A stretch of DNA of 64,000 nt, taken from the NCBI RefSeq assembly GCF_036208045.1, contig NZ_CP121472.1, forward strand, positions 4,785,531-4,849,530, in the 5' to 3' direction. This stretch comes from Thiorhodovibrio winogradskyi (GTDB taxonomy: Bacteria > Pseudomonadota > Gammaproteobacteria > Chromatiales > Chromatiaceae). This document shows, piece by piece, positions 50,957-59,739 of the stretch (the stretch's first letter is position 1; each line of letters begins with the position of its first letter). Both the position numbers and the translations under genes were made by a program. The notes beneath the pieces were generated by a model. The model did not search any database. It was not told the DNA's origin and was given only the letters and a program-made list of their open reading frames with translations.

Positions 50957-51835
50957 GTCCTGACCTACAACGAATCCCTGCACCTGGCGCGCTGTCTGGC
51001 GAGTCTGCGGGAGGTCGCCACCGGGATTCTGGTGGTGGATTCCTTCTCGACCGATGACACGATGGAGATCGCCGGCGCCCATGACGCGCGGGTGGTGCAG
51101 CGTGCCTGGGTGAACTACGCGACCCAGTTCAACTGGGCACTGACCCAAGTCGACGCGGAGACCGACTGGGTGCTGCGCCTGGATGCGGATGATTATCTGA
51201 CGCCCGACCTGATCGCCGAGATCCGCGCCCGCCTGCCAACGCTCGGCCCCGAGGTCGACGGCGTCCATTGTGGCCGGCGCATGACCTTCCTGCGCCAGCC
51301 GATCCGCCACGGCGGTCTCTTCCCGGTGCGGGTGCTGCGCCTGTTTCGGTATGGGCGCGGTGAGTGCGAGCACCGCTGGATGGATGAGCACATCAAGGTC
51401 GCCGGGTCGACGGTCGAGTTCGCCGGGGAGTTGATCGACGACAACCTCCAATCGCTGACCTGGTGGACCGAGAAGCACAACCGCTACGCCAGCCGCGAGG
51501 CGGTCGACCTGCTCAATCTGGAATACGGCTTCATGCCGCATGACACGGTCGCCAGCCTGCGCGGCGGCCAGCAGGCGGGGGTGAAGCGCTGGCTGAAAGA
51601 GCGGGTCTATACGCGGCTGCCGGGCGGGTTGCGGGCCTTCGCCTATTTCTTCTACCGCTATGTGATCCGACTGGGGTTCCTCGACGGACAGGCCGGGGCG
51701 GCGTTTCACGTCCTGCAGGGCTTCTGGTATCGCTATCTGGTGGATGCCAAGGTGGCGGAGGTCAAGCGGGCGATGCGCGAGCGGGGGTGGGATGTGCGCA
51801 CGGCGATCGGGGAGGTGTTAGGGATTCGGCTGTGA
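50957..51835 (+). CDS. Glycosyltransferase family 2 protein (5' end replaced by VapC sequence)
   Basis: A GT-A transferase: LTYNESLHLARCLASLREVATGILVVDSFSTDDTMEIA, TDWVLRLDADDYLTPDLIAEI (DAD metal site), GVHCGRRMTFLRQPIRHGG, HRWMDEHIKV (likely catalytic DE) and a membrane-associating C-terminus (FAYFFYRYVIRLGFLDG). The open frame begins at 50879 but everything before VLTYNE is out-of-frame VapC sequence. The native start (usually MxxVTVAILTYNE) is missing. It could be expressed only from a fortuitous start. Its C-terminal 30 residues recur in the 47.9 and 61.3 kb chimeras. Confidence 0.75.
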   Translation, partial: VLTYNESLHLARCLASLREVATGILVVDSFSTDDTMEIAGAHDARVVQRAWVNYATQFNWALTQVDAETDWVLRLDADDYLTPDLIAEIRARLPTLGPEVDGVHCGRRMTFLRQPIRHGGLFPVRVLRLFRYGRGECEHRWMDEHIKVAGSTVEFAGELIDDNLQSLTWWTEKHNRYASREAVDLLNLEYGFMPHDTVASLRGGQQAGVKRWLKERVYTRLPGGLRAFAYFFYRYVIRLGFLDGQAGAAFHVLQGFWYRYLVDAKVAEVKRAMRERGWDVRTAIGEVLGIRL

Positions 51836-51928
51836 GTGGCGCCCGCGCAACCATCCAGCCATGAACGACCAGCGAAAGTGAGTGGTCCAAGCCAAGGTGA
51901 AGTGTTCAACAATTGAGGAGGCCAATCC

Positions 51929-52171
51929 GTGACGAATTGGAATGACTGGATCGCCATCCATCCTGATATTCGCGGTGGCAAACCCTGCATCACGGGAACC
52001 CGTATCACCGTTTACGACATCCTCGAGTATCTGGCCGGTGGCATGAGCGAAGCGGAGATTCTGGCCGACTTCCCAAGTCTTAAAGCAGAGCATGTGCGTG
52101 CGGTCCTGATGTTCGCCGCCCAACGCGAGCGACGCCTGTCAATGGGCCATCCGCATGAAATTGCTGCTTGA
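51929..52171 (+). CDS. DUF433 domain antitoxin
   Basis: An 80-residue DUF433 protein: WNDWIAIHPDIRGGKPCITGTRITVYDILEYLAGGMSEAEILADFPSLKAEHVRAVLMFAAQRE. DUF433 antitoxins pair with DUF5615 PIN-like toxins; the next gene is one and overlaps by 17 bases. A start codon with TTGAGGAGG upstream at 51929 supports this start. Intact. Confidence 0.9.
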   Translation: MTNWNDWIAIHPDIRGGKPCITGTRITVYDILEYLAGGMSEAEILADFPSLKAEHVRAVLMFAAQRERRLSMGHPHEIAA

Positions 52172-52502
52172 CGAGAACCTGAGTCCAAAGCTGCCCGCCA
52201 TGCTGGCGGATCTATACCCTGGTACCAGCCAGATTGAATTGATCGGTTTGCGCGGGGCAACGGATACCGTCGTCTGGGAGTATGCCAAGGCAGAGGACTA
52301 TGTGCTGGTCTCCAAGGACAACGATTTTCGCCAACGCAGCTTTCAGTACGGTGCTCCACCCAAAGTGGTCTGGCTGAGCGTCGGGAATGCTGGCACGGCG
52401 GTCATTTTGCGCCTGGTACGGGAATCAAGAGAGCAGATCGAGGATTTCGCGGCCGCGCCTGAGGCCGCACTCCTCATCCTGGCTATCGGAGGCATGTGGT
52501 GA
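52155..52502 (+). CDS. DUF5615 family PIN-like toxin
   Basis: A 115-residue protein: MKLLLDENLSPKLPAMLADLYPGTSQIELIGLRGATDTVVWEYAKAEDYVLVSKDNDFRQRSF, LRESREQIEDF-type tail. LLDEN and SKDNDF carry the acidic residues of this Mut7-C/PIN-like family. It forms an intact toxin-antitoxin pair with the DUF433 gene. RNase activity is inferred from the fold. Confidence 0.9.
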   Translation: MKLLLDENLSPKLPAMLADLYPGTSQIELIGLRGATDTVVWEYAKAEDYVLVSKDNDFRQRSFQYGAPPKVVWLSVGNAGTAVILRLVRESREQIEDFAAAPEAALLILAIGGMW

Positions 52503-52513
52503 ACACCTCGGGC

Positions 52514-52537
52514 CGGACGGGGCATGCGCCCCGTCCG
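52514..52537. repeat. Palindrome of the GGACGGGGCATGC family
   Basis: Ten-base arms (CGGACGGGGC and complement) around ATGC. Related palindromes lie at 50519-50544 (inside a gene) and 54513-54537. REP-like. Confidence 0.8.
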
Positions 52538-52573
52538 AAACCTTTTCCGACGACGAACAGGGGTGTTGGCTGA

Positions 52574-52705
52574 TGCTTGAATTGGAGACCCTGAGCGACC
52601 TGCAAGCCGTCGGCGCGCTGAGTCAGCGGACCTTAGGCGACTTTGAATTGCAGCACCTGTCGCCGTCGGGCTAGAGCCCGGAAGATATCAAGAAGCTATG
52701 GGCCA
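52574..52705 (+). pseudogene. XRE/HigA-type antitoxin, N-terminal fragment
   Basis: MLELETLSDLQAVGALSQRTLGDFELQHLSPSG, stop, then in a shifted frame SPEDIKKLWANDE. This resembles the leader of HigA-like antitoxins (…YSPEDIKRLR) before their helix-turn-helix. The HTH itself is missing; the GT2 pseudogene begins immediately. Confidence 0.5.
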
Positions 52706-53469
52706 ATGATGAAACTCTCCCTTGTCACCGCTTGTTTCAATAGCGCCGCGACCCTGTCGGATACCCTGTCCTCGGTGCGGGCGCAGCAGGGCATCGCCTT
52801 GGAGTACCTCCTGATCGACGGCGGTTCTCAGGATGGGACGGTCGCCTTGATCGAGGCTGAACAGGGCCGGCCGGATACCCATCTATCGAAGTGGATCAGC
52901 GAGCCGGATCACGGCATCTATGATGCGCTGAACAAAGGGATCGCCCTGGCCACTGGCGACATCCTCGGGTTTCTGGATGCCGATGACGTCCTGGCGCACC
53001 CGCTGGTCCTCCATCGGGTGGCCGCGTGCTTCGACGATCCAGCGGTGATGGCCTGCTATGGCGATCTGGACTATGTGTGGCGCGATGATCCGGCGCGGGT
53101 GGTGCGTCACTGGCGCGCGGGCCCATTCGAGCCCAGGCGTCTGCGTTGGGGGTGGATGCCGCCGCACCCCACGCTCTACGTGCGCCGGTCCTGGATGACG
53201 CGCAGGGCGGTTTCGCGACGCGCTACCGGATCGCGGCGGATTATGACCTGATGTTGCGTCTGTTGTCTGGGCTGACCGCGCGCGAGGTGGTTTATCTGCC
53301 AGAGGTGCTGGTGCGGATGCGCACGGGCGGCGCCAGCAACCGTTCGCTGGCGAACATCCTGCGCAAATCCGCCGAGGATTATCGGGCGTTGCGCTCGAAC
53401 CGTGTGGGCGGCGTGGGGGCCTTGGCCTGGAAGAATCTGTCGAAACTGGGTCAGTTCATGGTGCGTTAG
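52706..53469 (+). pseudogene. Glycosyltransferase family 2 (WcaE-like), frameshifted
   Basis: Frame 1 (from 52706): MMKLSLVTACFNSAATLSDTLSSVRAQQGIALEYLLIDGGSQDGT, SEPDHGIYDALNKGIALATGDILGFLDADDV and WMPPHPTLYVRRS. Near 53190 the frame shifts and continues as VLDDAQGGFATRYRIAADYDLMLRLLSG, GGASNRSLANILRKSAEDYRALRSN, LAWKNLSKLGQF. One indel inactivates an otherwise complete 250-residue GT2. It is the only copy of this GT2 with its N-terminal half in the window. Confidence 0.85.
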
Positions 53470-53621
53470 CGAGTAGGATGGGTAGAGTGACCACGGAATG
53501 ACGCCGATCGTTGGCACGAATGCTGGCTGGTCACGAAACCCATCAATCAACTGACCGACGTGCCGGGGTGAGTGTTGGCGAAGCAGCGCTTCGTCACCAG
53601 CTCTGGAACGGGGAGTCGAAA

Positions 53622-54492
53622 ATGGACAAGCAGCCCATGGAACCCAACCCAACGCCGCATGACGGCTTTTTTCGCGAGAACTTCGGGCGGCCGGCGATTG
53701 CCCAGGATTTTCTGCGCTACGCCTTGCACCGCGCTTTTGGCTGGAATCGACTTGACCACGTTCACCATCGCCAAGGACATCAACGTCTCCCAGGAACTGC
53801 GGCAGGTCTATTCCGATCTGATTGATACCGCTCGCTATCGCGGGGAGGCGCGCGAACCGGCGCTGTCGATCTATCCGCTGGTGCTCTATCAGGGTCAGCA
53901 GATCTGGCGGGTGCCGAAATGTTTTCATGATCTGGTTTCCCCGCTGCCGGCCGCGCTGACGCCCTTCGTCCCGCAGTTTCGCTAGGCGTTGTACGACATC
54001 TCATCCCGCACCAATGTCGAGATCAAGGGCGACGTCCTCACCCGCCTGGTGCAGTTGGCGTTGCGTCATATCGACAGCAACCAGCCACGGGAGCGCCTGC
54101 GTGAGTTGCTGATGCTGATTGAACAGGTCATCAATCAGCCCACGGCCCTCGACATTCTGGAATCCCTCCTACGTTATTATGTTCAAGGCACCCGGCGTCT
54201 GGACGAGCAGGACGTGCGGGCGTTATTGCAAGAAAGCCGTCAGGGAGAACCCCTCATGCAAACCTTCATCGAGAAATACATTGAGCAGGGGATCCAACAG
54301 GGCATCCAGCAGGGCATCCAGCAGGGCGAACAGCGAGGCGAGGCGACGCTGCTGCTCCGATTGATCGAACGCAAATTCGGTCCGCCGTGCGAACCGACGC
54401 GCGCCCGCATCACGCAAGCCGATGCCGAGACCCTGCTCCGCTGGTTCGATCTGGGACTCGTCGCGCAGAGTCTGGACGAGGTGCTGCATTGA
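53622..54492 (+). pseudogene. Rpn-family nuclease gene with deletion, frameshift and stop
   Basis: The start ([35 protein letters not shown], after GGGGAG) is normal. The nuclease core is then mostly deleted and the frame shifts to [52 protein letters not shown], a TAG at about 53983, and ALYDISSRTNVEIKGDVLTRLVQLALRHI. The tail (54000-54492) is open and has GIQQ repeats and an ERKFGPP end. A paralogue of 26600-27325, broken independently. Confidence 0.75.
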
Positions 54493-54512
54493 GTCGTTTG
54501 ACAACGACCAAG

Positions 54513-54537
54513 CCGGACGGGGCATGCGCCCGTCCGG
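54513..54537. repeat. Palindrome of the GGACGGGGCATGC family
   Basis: CCGGACGGG arms around GCATGCG, directly after the Rpn pseudogene. Same family as 52514-52537. Confidence 0.75.
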
Positions 54538-54573
54538 AATCGGGTCCGCCAGCGGACCTGAAGATAGGCTGAT

Positions 54574-54836
54574 GCGCGATCTGCTCGACCATCGGCCCGC
54601 TGCCCTCGATCGTCCACGCGGGCGCGAATGGGCTGCTCTTTACGCCGGCCGATCCGGCCTCGCTGCTGGAGTCGGTGCGCGGGGCCTGGGCGTCGCCGGG
54701 GGGGCTGGAACGTCTGGCACAGGGCGCGCGGCAATCGTTCGAGGCGCTTTATACCGAGGAGGCCAATCTTGAAAGGCTGATGGGGATTTATCGGCAGCCG
54801 CTGGCGGTGAGCCAGGCGCGGCGAGGGGTGCGATGA
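54574..54836 (+). pseudogene. Glycosyltransferase family 4, C-terminal fragment
   Basis: LPSIVHAGANGLLFTPADPASLLESVRGAWASPGGLERLAQGARQSFEALYTEEANLERLMGIYRQPL is the end of a GT4 enzyme (NGLLFTPAD is the conserved donor-site strand). The rest of the gene is absent from this position. Confidence 0.75.
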
Positions 54837-54978
54837 GTCGGCAGGATGACAATCTGGTCGGACGATCTGGCAGATGGCTTTTGGTGGGTCATACGCTGCA
54901 CCGACTGAACGCTGAAAACAGGAGAGGGTCAGAGATTTGAATTCTTTCGTCGACGCGGCATTGATCAGGAGCAAGCAG

Positions 54979-55203
54979 ATGCAAGCCATAAAACAATACA
55001 CCGACGTGATTAACGGTCATGTCACCGTCGATCTACCGAATGATTTCACCGCTCAACGGGTCGAGTTGATTATCTTGTCCGCCGATGATCGCGACGCGGA
55101 TTCAGGCAATTTTCAGCGGTTTCTGCTCGACAGCCCTGAAATGACGGATGAGGAATTCCAGGCGATTGATGAAAAAAGACGGCATCTGAATCGATGGACA
55201 TGA
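54979..55203 (+). CDS. Antitoxin of a VapBC-type module
   Basis: A 74-residue protein MQAIKQYTDVINGHVTVDLPNDFTAQRVELIILSADD, LLDSPEMTDEEFQAIDEKRRHLNRW. Start at 54979 follows AGGAGC and is preferred to 54937. The N-terminal half resembles a small beta-rich DNA-binding domain and the C-terminal half a toxin-binding helix. It overlaps the PIN toxin by 4 to 10 bases. Confidence 0.75.
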   Translation: MQAIKQYTDVINGHVTVDLPNDFTAQRVELIILSADDRDADSGNFQRFLLDSPEMTDEEFQAIDEKRRHLNRWT

Positions 55204-55580
55204 TCTGTCTGGATACCAATGTACTGATTGCCCATAAACGTGCGAAGCGCGAGGATAAGGACAAAACCGTACTTTACCAACTCGCGACGCAAGGCTATCG
55301 CTTTGCGGTTTCGAGCATCACGGTTTATGAACTATTGCGGGGCGACAATCAAGATGAAGATCGCTATTGGAAAACGATGTTCGCAAACATGGAAGTCTTG
55401 CCTTTTGATTACGCTTGCGCGAAACATGCCGCAAGCATTTACCAAGATTTAAAACAAAAAGGATTGTTGATCGAGGCGGAAGATTTGTTTATCGGGGCAA
55501 CCGCGCTGCGACATCGGTTGAAACTAGCAACGAGCAATGTACGGCATTTTGAGCGGATCCTGAGTTTGACTCTGGTGTAA
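55194..55580 (+). CDS. vapC: VapC-type PIN domain ribonuclease toxin
   Basis: A 128-residue intact PIN protein: MICLDTNVLIAHKRAKRE (first Asp), SSITVYELLRGDNQDED (Glu), LIEAEDLFIGATALRHRLKLATSNVRHFERI (Asp pair). All four acidic positions are present. ATG at 55200 (MICLDTN) is an equally good start. It forms an intact module with the antitoxin at 54979. Confidence 0.9.
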   Translation: MDMICLDTNVLIAHKRAKREDKDKTVLYQLATQGYRFAVSSITVYELLRGDNQDEDRYWKTMFANMEVLPFDYACAKHAASIYQDLKQKGLLIEAEDLFIGATALRHRLKLATSNVRHFERILSLTLV

Positions 55581-55584
55581 CCAG

Positions 55585-56357
55585 ATGAATCAATTCGTGG
55601 AAAATGTGGTTGGTTATGCCGTGGGCACGCAAGGCCGGTCGGCCTGCGTCGCTGACCTGGTGGCGTGGATCGAACAGCCCAAGACGCACGAGCCCTGTCG
55701 CTGGCTGGCCTGTCTCAATCCGCATTCCTATGTGCAGGCGCTGGACGATCCCGCCTTCGCACAGGCGCTGCACGCGGCAGACTGGCTGATTCCCGATGGG
55801 ACCGGGATCGTCCTGGCCTTGAAGGTGCTGGGCGGGCGGATTCGGGAGCGGGTGACAGGGAGCGACATCTTTCTGGGGGTGCAGGCCGCCTTGACGGTGC
55901 CGGTGGCGGTCGGGTGTTTTTTCTGGGCTCGACCGAGGAGACGCTGGCGCTGATCCGTGAGCGCATGACGCGAGAATATCCGCGTCTCGATGTCGTCGGT
56001 ACCTATTCGCCGCCGTTCAAGGCGGAGTTCACCGCTGCGGACAACCAGGCCTTGCTCGCCGCGATCCATGCCGCCGCGCCGGATGTGCTCTGGGTCGGGA
56101 TGACCGCGCTGAAACAGGAGAAGTGGCTGCACTCGCACCGGGCGGAGTTGAACGTCAGGTTTGCGGCAGCGGTCGGGGCGGTGTTCGATTTCTACAGCAG
56201 ACGGGTGAAGCGCTCGCCTCCGCTGTTTCAGCGTCTGGGGCTGGAGTGGCTGCCGCGCTTGATCCCGCAACCCCGGCGGTTGTGGCGACGGCCGGATGAG
56301 CCGAGCAAACCTCCTTCGTCATTCCGGCAGGGAAGCCGGAATCGAGTGCAGGGATAG
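55585..56357 (+). pseudogene. WecG/TagA/CpsF family glycosyltransferase, frameshifted
   Basis: Frame 1: WLACLNPHSYVQALDDPAFAQALHAADWLIPDGTGIVLALKVLGGRIRERVTGSDIF. At a T6 run (55916-55921) the frame shifts and continues VFFLGSTEETLALIRERMTREYPRL, VVGTYSPPF, LWVGMTALKQEKWLHSHRAELNV, AVGAVFDFYSRRVKRSPPLFQRLGLEWLPRLIPQPRRLWRR. NPHS, DG-GI and the WVGM..PKQE-type segment are family motifs. The C-terminus runs into a REP element at 56318. The enzyme would transfer an aminosugar such as ManNAc(A). Confidence 0.85.
56318..56343. repeat. REP-like palindrome (GTCATTCCGGC family)
   Basis: Imperfect inverted repeat with arms ATTCCGGC and GCCGGAAT. Others of the same family lie near 56886-56910, 59336-59360 and 61054-61079. 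Confidence 0.8.
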
Positions 56358-56439
56358 CAACCTCACAGCAGACATTGAGCCTCGGCAGTCAACCGCCCGC
56401 TCACCCTCCCTGGCCTGGGTCCCGGCTTCCCGGTCGGGA

Positions 56440-56821
56440 CGACGGGTGATTGGGTGCCGCGACGGCTGAGCTGGGGCTGGTGCCTCCGCATCCGACGCTG
56501 TTTCTGCGCCGCTCGCTGTATGCGCGCTTCGGGGTGTTCGATACCGGCTATCGCATCGCCGCGGACTATGATCTGATGCTGAGCATGCTGACTCAGCTGG
56601 ATGTTCAGGGGAATAGGCCGAGGGTTCGGCCAGGGGATGGCGCGGTGCGCTATCTGCAGCGGGTGCTGGTGCGGCTGGGCGGGTTGAGCAAGCGTTCGCT
56701 GCGCACGGTGGCGAGCAAGTCCTGGGAGGATTACCGTGCCTTGCGGGCGAATGGCGTGGGCGGGCTCGGCGCCTTGGCGTGGAAGAATCTCACCAAGCTG
56801 CCGCAGTTTGTGACACGCTGA
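56440..56821 (+). pseudogene. Glycosyltransferase family 2, C-terminal fragment
   Basis: VPRRLSWGW then, after a frameshift near 56478, VPPHPTLFLRRSLYARFGVFDTGYRIAADYDLMLSMLTQLDV, a short insert, RYLQRVLVRLGGLSKRSLRTVASKSWEDYRALRANGVGGLGALAWKNLTKLPQF. It is the same GT2 family as 48007 and 52706 but more diverged. The N-terminal half is missing. Confidence 0.75.
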
Positions 56822-56885
56822 GGAGCCGGAGCTACGTCATTCCGGCCTGCGCGCCGCCTCCCTCATTCCGGCTCCTTTCTGGTTT

Positions 56886-56910
56886 GTCATTCCGGTCGGA
56901 AAGCCGGAGT
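56886..56910. repeat. REP-like palindrome (GTCATTCCGG family)
   Basis: GTCATTCCGGTCGGAAAGCC followed by GGAGTC. It is part of a cluster of ATTCCGG motifs at 56836-56912. Confidence 0.75.
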
Positions 56911-56947
56911 CCCGCGCAAGGAAAGTATCGTCGCAGTAGTGGTACAT

Positions 56948-57145
56948 GCCATGCTGCAACAACGGGTCGAGCAGTGGAACCAAGAGCTTCGAGAGCGCGG
57001 GCGTCAGGAAGGACGCGACGAAACCCGCTGTCAGGTGGCCATGGCGTTGATCCAGCGGACCGGTCTGGATGACACCACGGTGGCCGAAAGCACCGGCCTC
57101 TCGGTGGCCGAGGTCGAAGTCCTGAGGGACCGGCTGCGCCATTGA
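56948..57145 (+). pseudogene. Rpn/YhgA-like C-terminal fragment
   Basis: MLQQRVEQWNQELRERGRQEGRDETRCQVAMALIQRTGLDDTTVAESTGLSVAEVEVLRDRLRH resembles the tail of Rpn-type proteins (MLAQRV..WN, ERGRQEGR coiled coil, then an HTH-like end GLSVAEVEVLR). No nuclease core precedes it; upstream are REP motifs. Confidence 0.6.
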
Positions 57146-57199
57146 CGTGCAGAAATTCTGCCGCTGCCGCTGTCGTTGGCGACGGCAGGTTACAAGTTG

Positions 57200-57275
57200 C
57201 GTAGGGTGGATAAGGCGCGTGCTTGAAGGCTTCAGAAATACCGGTTCCGGCTTGCGCCGCATCCACCAGGAGCCA
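57200..57275. repeat. Intergenic repeat (GGTGGAT...CGCCGCATCCACC type), copy 3
   Basis: Reads GTAGGGTGGATAAGGCGCGT and ends CTTGCGCCGCATCCACCAGG. Shorter than copies 1 and 2 because the third arm is missing. Confidence 0.75.
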
Positions 57276-57289
57276 CTAAAATTGGTGAC

Positions 57290-57766
57290 ATGAACACGGT
57301 TTACGTTGAAGCATCCATCGTCAGCTACTTGCGGCAGAGGCCGAGTAGCCAAATCGTAACAGCGGCACGGCAACTGCTGACACATCGCTGATGGCATGAA
57401 GAGCGAAGTCAGTATGAGCTTGTGATTTCTCAATACGTGGTTGATGAAGCTTCGGCCGGCGATCCTGCGCTTGCGGCAGAACGTATGCAGTTACTTGATG
57501 GTATTGCGCTATTGCCACATGCACCTGAAATTGTGACGCTTGCTGATGAGATCATGTCGCTTGGAGTCCTACCTGAAAAAGCACAGGTTGATGCTCTGCA
57601 TATCGCGGCTGTTTCACATCACGAGATACAGTATCTGCTAACGTGGAATTGCAAGCACATCGCGAATGCCAAGATACTTCCGCGGATTCACGATCTGCTT
57701 GCAAGGCAAGGAATTCTCATCCCGGTCATATGCACACCAGAGGAGTTATTGAGCGATGACACATAG
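57290..57766 (+). pseudogene. PIN-domain toxin with in-frame TGA
   Basis: MNTVYVEASIVSYLRQRPSSQIVTAARQLLTHR, TGA at about 57389, then WHEERSQYELVISQYVVDEASAGDPALAAERMQLLDGIALLPH, LPEKAQVDALHIAAVSHHEIQYLLTWNCKHIANAKILPRIHDL. The frame is otherwise unbroken. It resembles PIN toxins with YVETSIVSYL; here the first acidic position is Glu. The next frame at 57752 starts with the beginning of its usual partner (MTHRGPDLVIEEIHRTRE). Confidence 0.75.
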
Positions 57767-58535
57767 AGGGCCTGATTTAGTCATCGAAGAAATCCATCGA
57801 ACACGAGAAAGCATCTCTGAGCGCTTTGGCGGCAGTATCCCAAAGAAACGGCAATGGGCGCTGGAGACGCTTGCCATCGACACGCCCTGGGTGTTTTTTC
57901 TTGACGCCGATGAAGTGGTGCCCGAGGCGCTCTGGGAGGAGATGGCGGCGGTGGTTCATCGCCCGGATGCCTGCGAGGCGTATCTGATCCGCAAAGGCTT
58001 CCACTTCATGGGGCGGCGGCTGCGCCACGGCGGCTTTTCGCATGCCGCGGTGCTGCTGTTGCGCATTGGGCGAGGACATTTTGAGCGCCTGTTCGACGAT
58101 GCAGCGGACAGCCTCGACATGGAGTTCCATGAGCGCGTGGTGGTGCAGGGGCGGATCGGGCGGCTCGAAACGCCGCTGATCCATGAGGACCTCAAGGGGC
58201 TGGAGGCCTACATTGCGCGCGACAACAAGTATTCGACCTGGGAGGCGCGGGTGCGCGATCAGTTCCTGACCCCGGGTCGCTATGGTGAAGACACCATCCA
58301 GCCGCGGCTATTGGGCAATTCGTAGGAACGTCGGCGTTGGATCAAAGCGCTGATCATTCGCCTGCCGTTCGAGCAGTGGCTGTGGTTTGGCTATCACTAT
58401 GTGCTGCGGCTGGGTTTTCTGGAAGGCCGGCCGGGGCTGATCGCCTGCCAGATTCGCGCGAGCCATATCGCTCAAGTGCGGGCAAAATGTTGTGAGCGGC
58501 GACTGCGGGCCGACTCGCGCGCGGTCTCTCCCTGA
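57756..58535 (+). pseudogene. Antitoxin N-terminus fused to glycosyltransferase family 2, with stop
   Basis: The first 22 or so residues (MTHRGPDLVIEEIHRTRESIS) are the start of the antitoxin-like partner of the PIN gene. From about residue 25 the frame is a GT2: SIPKKRQWALETLAIDTPWVFFLDADEVVPEALWEEM (DAD motif), AYLIRKGFHFMGRRLRHGG, LDMEFHERVVVQG, LIHEDLKGLEAYIARDNKYSTWEA. TAG at 58323 interrupts it before ERRRWIKALIIRLPFEQWLWFGYHYVLRLGF. The fusion is in frame, so a hybrid of about 189 residues is encoded. Confidence 0.75.
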
Positions 58536-58620
58536 ACCGGAAGCCAAGCTGATTGAGCTGCCTGCGCTGGCGAGGCAGCAGCGGCAAGATCCTCATCGGA
58601 AGCATCGGACGAAAACCCAT

Positions 58621-58956
58621 GAACTACGCCCTCAGAAATGCATCCTGGTCACCGGCGGCGCCGGCTTTCTCGGCTCGCATCTGTGCGAGCCTCTGCTTGC
58701 CGATGGCCACGATGTGCTCTGCCTGGGCAACTTCTTCACCGGCACCAAGGACAACATCGCCCATCTGCTGGATAACCCGTACTTCGAGCTGATGCGCCAC
58801 GATGTCACCTTCCCGCTCTATGTGGAGGTGGACGCGATCTACAACCTGGCCTGTCCAGCCTCGCCCATCCACTACCAGCGTGATCCGGTACAGTTGCGGC
58901 CGACGATTGCTTACTTCGACGCGTTGTTGCAGGGCGAATCGGCCATCGCATCATGA
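58621..58956 (+). pseudogene. UDP-glucuronate decarboxylase-like epimerase with large internal deletion
   Basis: [84 protein letters not shown] is a normal NAD-binding N-terminus. It is joined directly to [14 protein letters not shown], the last 15 residues, so about 200 residues with the YxxxK site are gone. An indel after ATGAACTACGCC also shifts the native start out of frame. Confidence 0.8.
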
Positions 58957-59294
58957 GTCTTTTGGCATCGCTCAAGAGCGATGTCGAGGGCTATGAGACC
59001 GAGGTCCTCGCCGGCGCCGAGCGCAGGCTCGCTGCGCCAGGGCTGCTGGCCGTGATCATGGAGCTGAACGGCAGCGGTGCCCGGTACGGGTTTGACGAGG
59101 ACGTGCTGCATCAGTCGCTCTTGCAGCGCGGCTTTCAGACCTGCCGCTATGAACCTGGCGAACGGCGCTTGCGCCCGTTGCATGGGCAGCGCTCGGGACA
59201 AGGGAATACGCTCTATGTGCGCGATCCGGAGCGGCTGGCGGAGCGGGTCAGCACAGCGCGCTCGTTTCAGCTGCGTACTGGGGTGGCGGTCTAG
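58953..59294 (+). pseudogene. FkbM-family methyltransferase, C-terminal half
   Basis: SLKSDVEGYETEVLAGAERRLAAPGLLAVIMELNGSGARYGFDEDVLHQSLLQRGFQTCRYEPGERRL, GNTLYVRDPERLAERV is the second half of an FkbM methyltransferase: the LKxDVEGxExEVLxG motif, then the family end. The first half is absent here but three copies of such a half lie in arrays A and B. It follows the deleted epimerase with a four-base overlap. Confidence 0.8.
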
Positions 59295-59335
59295 GCCTGG
59301 GTCACGGCTTTCCGGCCGGGGCGACGCAGGAGTTG

Positions 59336-59360
59336 GTCATTGCGGCCGGTAAGCCGGAAT
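59336..59360. repeat. REP-like palindrome (GTCATTCCGGC family)
   Basis: GTCATTGCGGCCGGTAAGCC then GGAAT; a diverged member, preceded by a related GCGACG stretch near 59300-59326. Confidence 0.7.
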
Positions 59361-59448
59361 TCTTCAACGGGTGAAGATTCATCGTCAATCGCATCGGACT
59401 CGGCGGTAGTGTAAGGTCATACCGCGTTTCGCTTTAGTGGAGGCTACC

Positions 59449-59739
59449 ATGACTGCTGCTGCCAGTCGTCCCGTTTCGATCAAGGTCGATGAAGAGATGA
59501 AAGCTCGTCTAAATCGCTTGGCCGAGGCACGTCAGCGTACACCGCATTGGATGATGCGCGAGGCGATCACTCAGTACGTGGAGCGTGAAGAGAAGCGGGA
59601 GGCGTTTCGTCAGGATGCGCTCAAGGCTTGGGAGGCCTATCGAGCGACTGGGTTGCACCTGAGCGCCGCAGAAGCGGATGCTTGGCTGGATCAGCTTCAA
59701 CAGGGTAACGACATTGATCCACCGCCATGCCGCGGTTGA
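59449..59739 (+). CDS. Ribbon-helix-helix antitoxin (RelB/ParD-like)
   Basis: A 96-residue antitoxin: RPVSIKVDEEMKARLNRLAEARQRTPHWMMREAITQYVEREEKREAFRQDALKAWEAYRATGLHLSAAEADAWLDQL. The first 50 residues form a ribbon-helix-helix; the rest binds the toxin. ATG 59449 has TGGAGG upstream. It overlaps the RelE-like toxin by 13 bases. Intact. Confidence 0.9.
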   Translation: MTAAASRPVSIKVDEEMKARLNRLAEARQRTPHWMMREAITQYVEREEKREAFRQDALKAWEAYRATGLHLSAAEADAWLDQLQQGNDIDPPPCRG

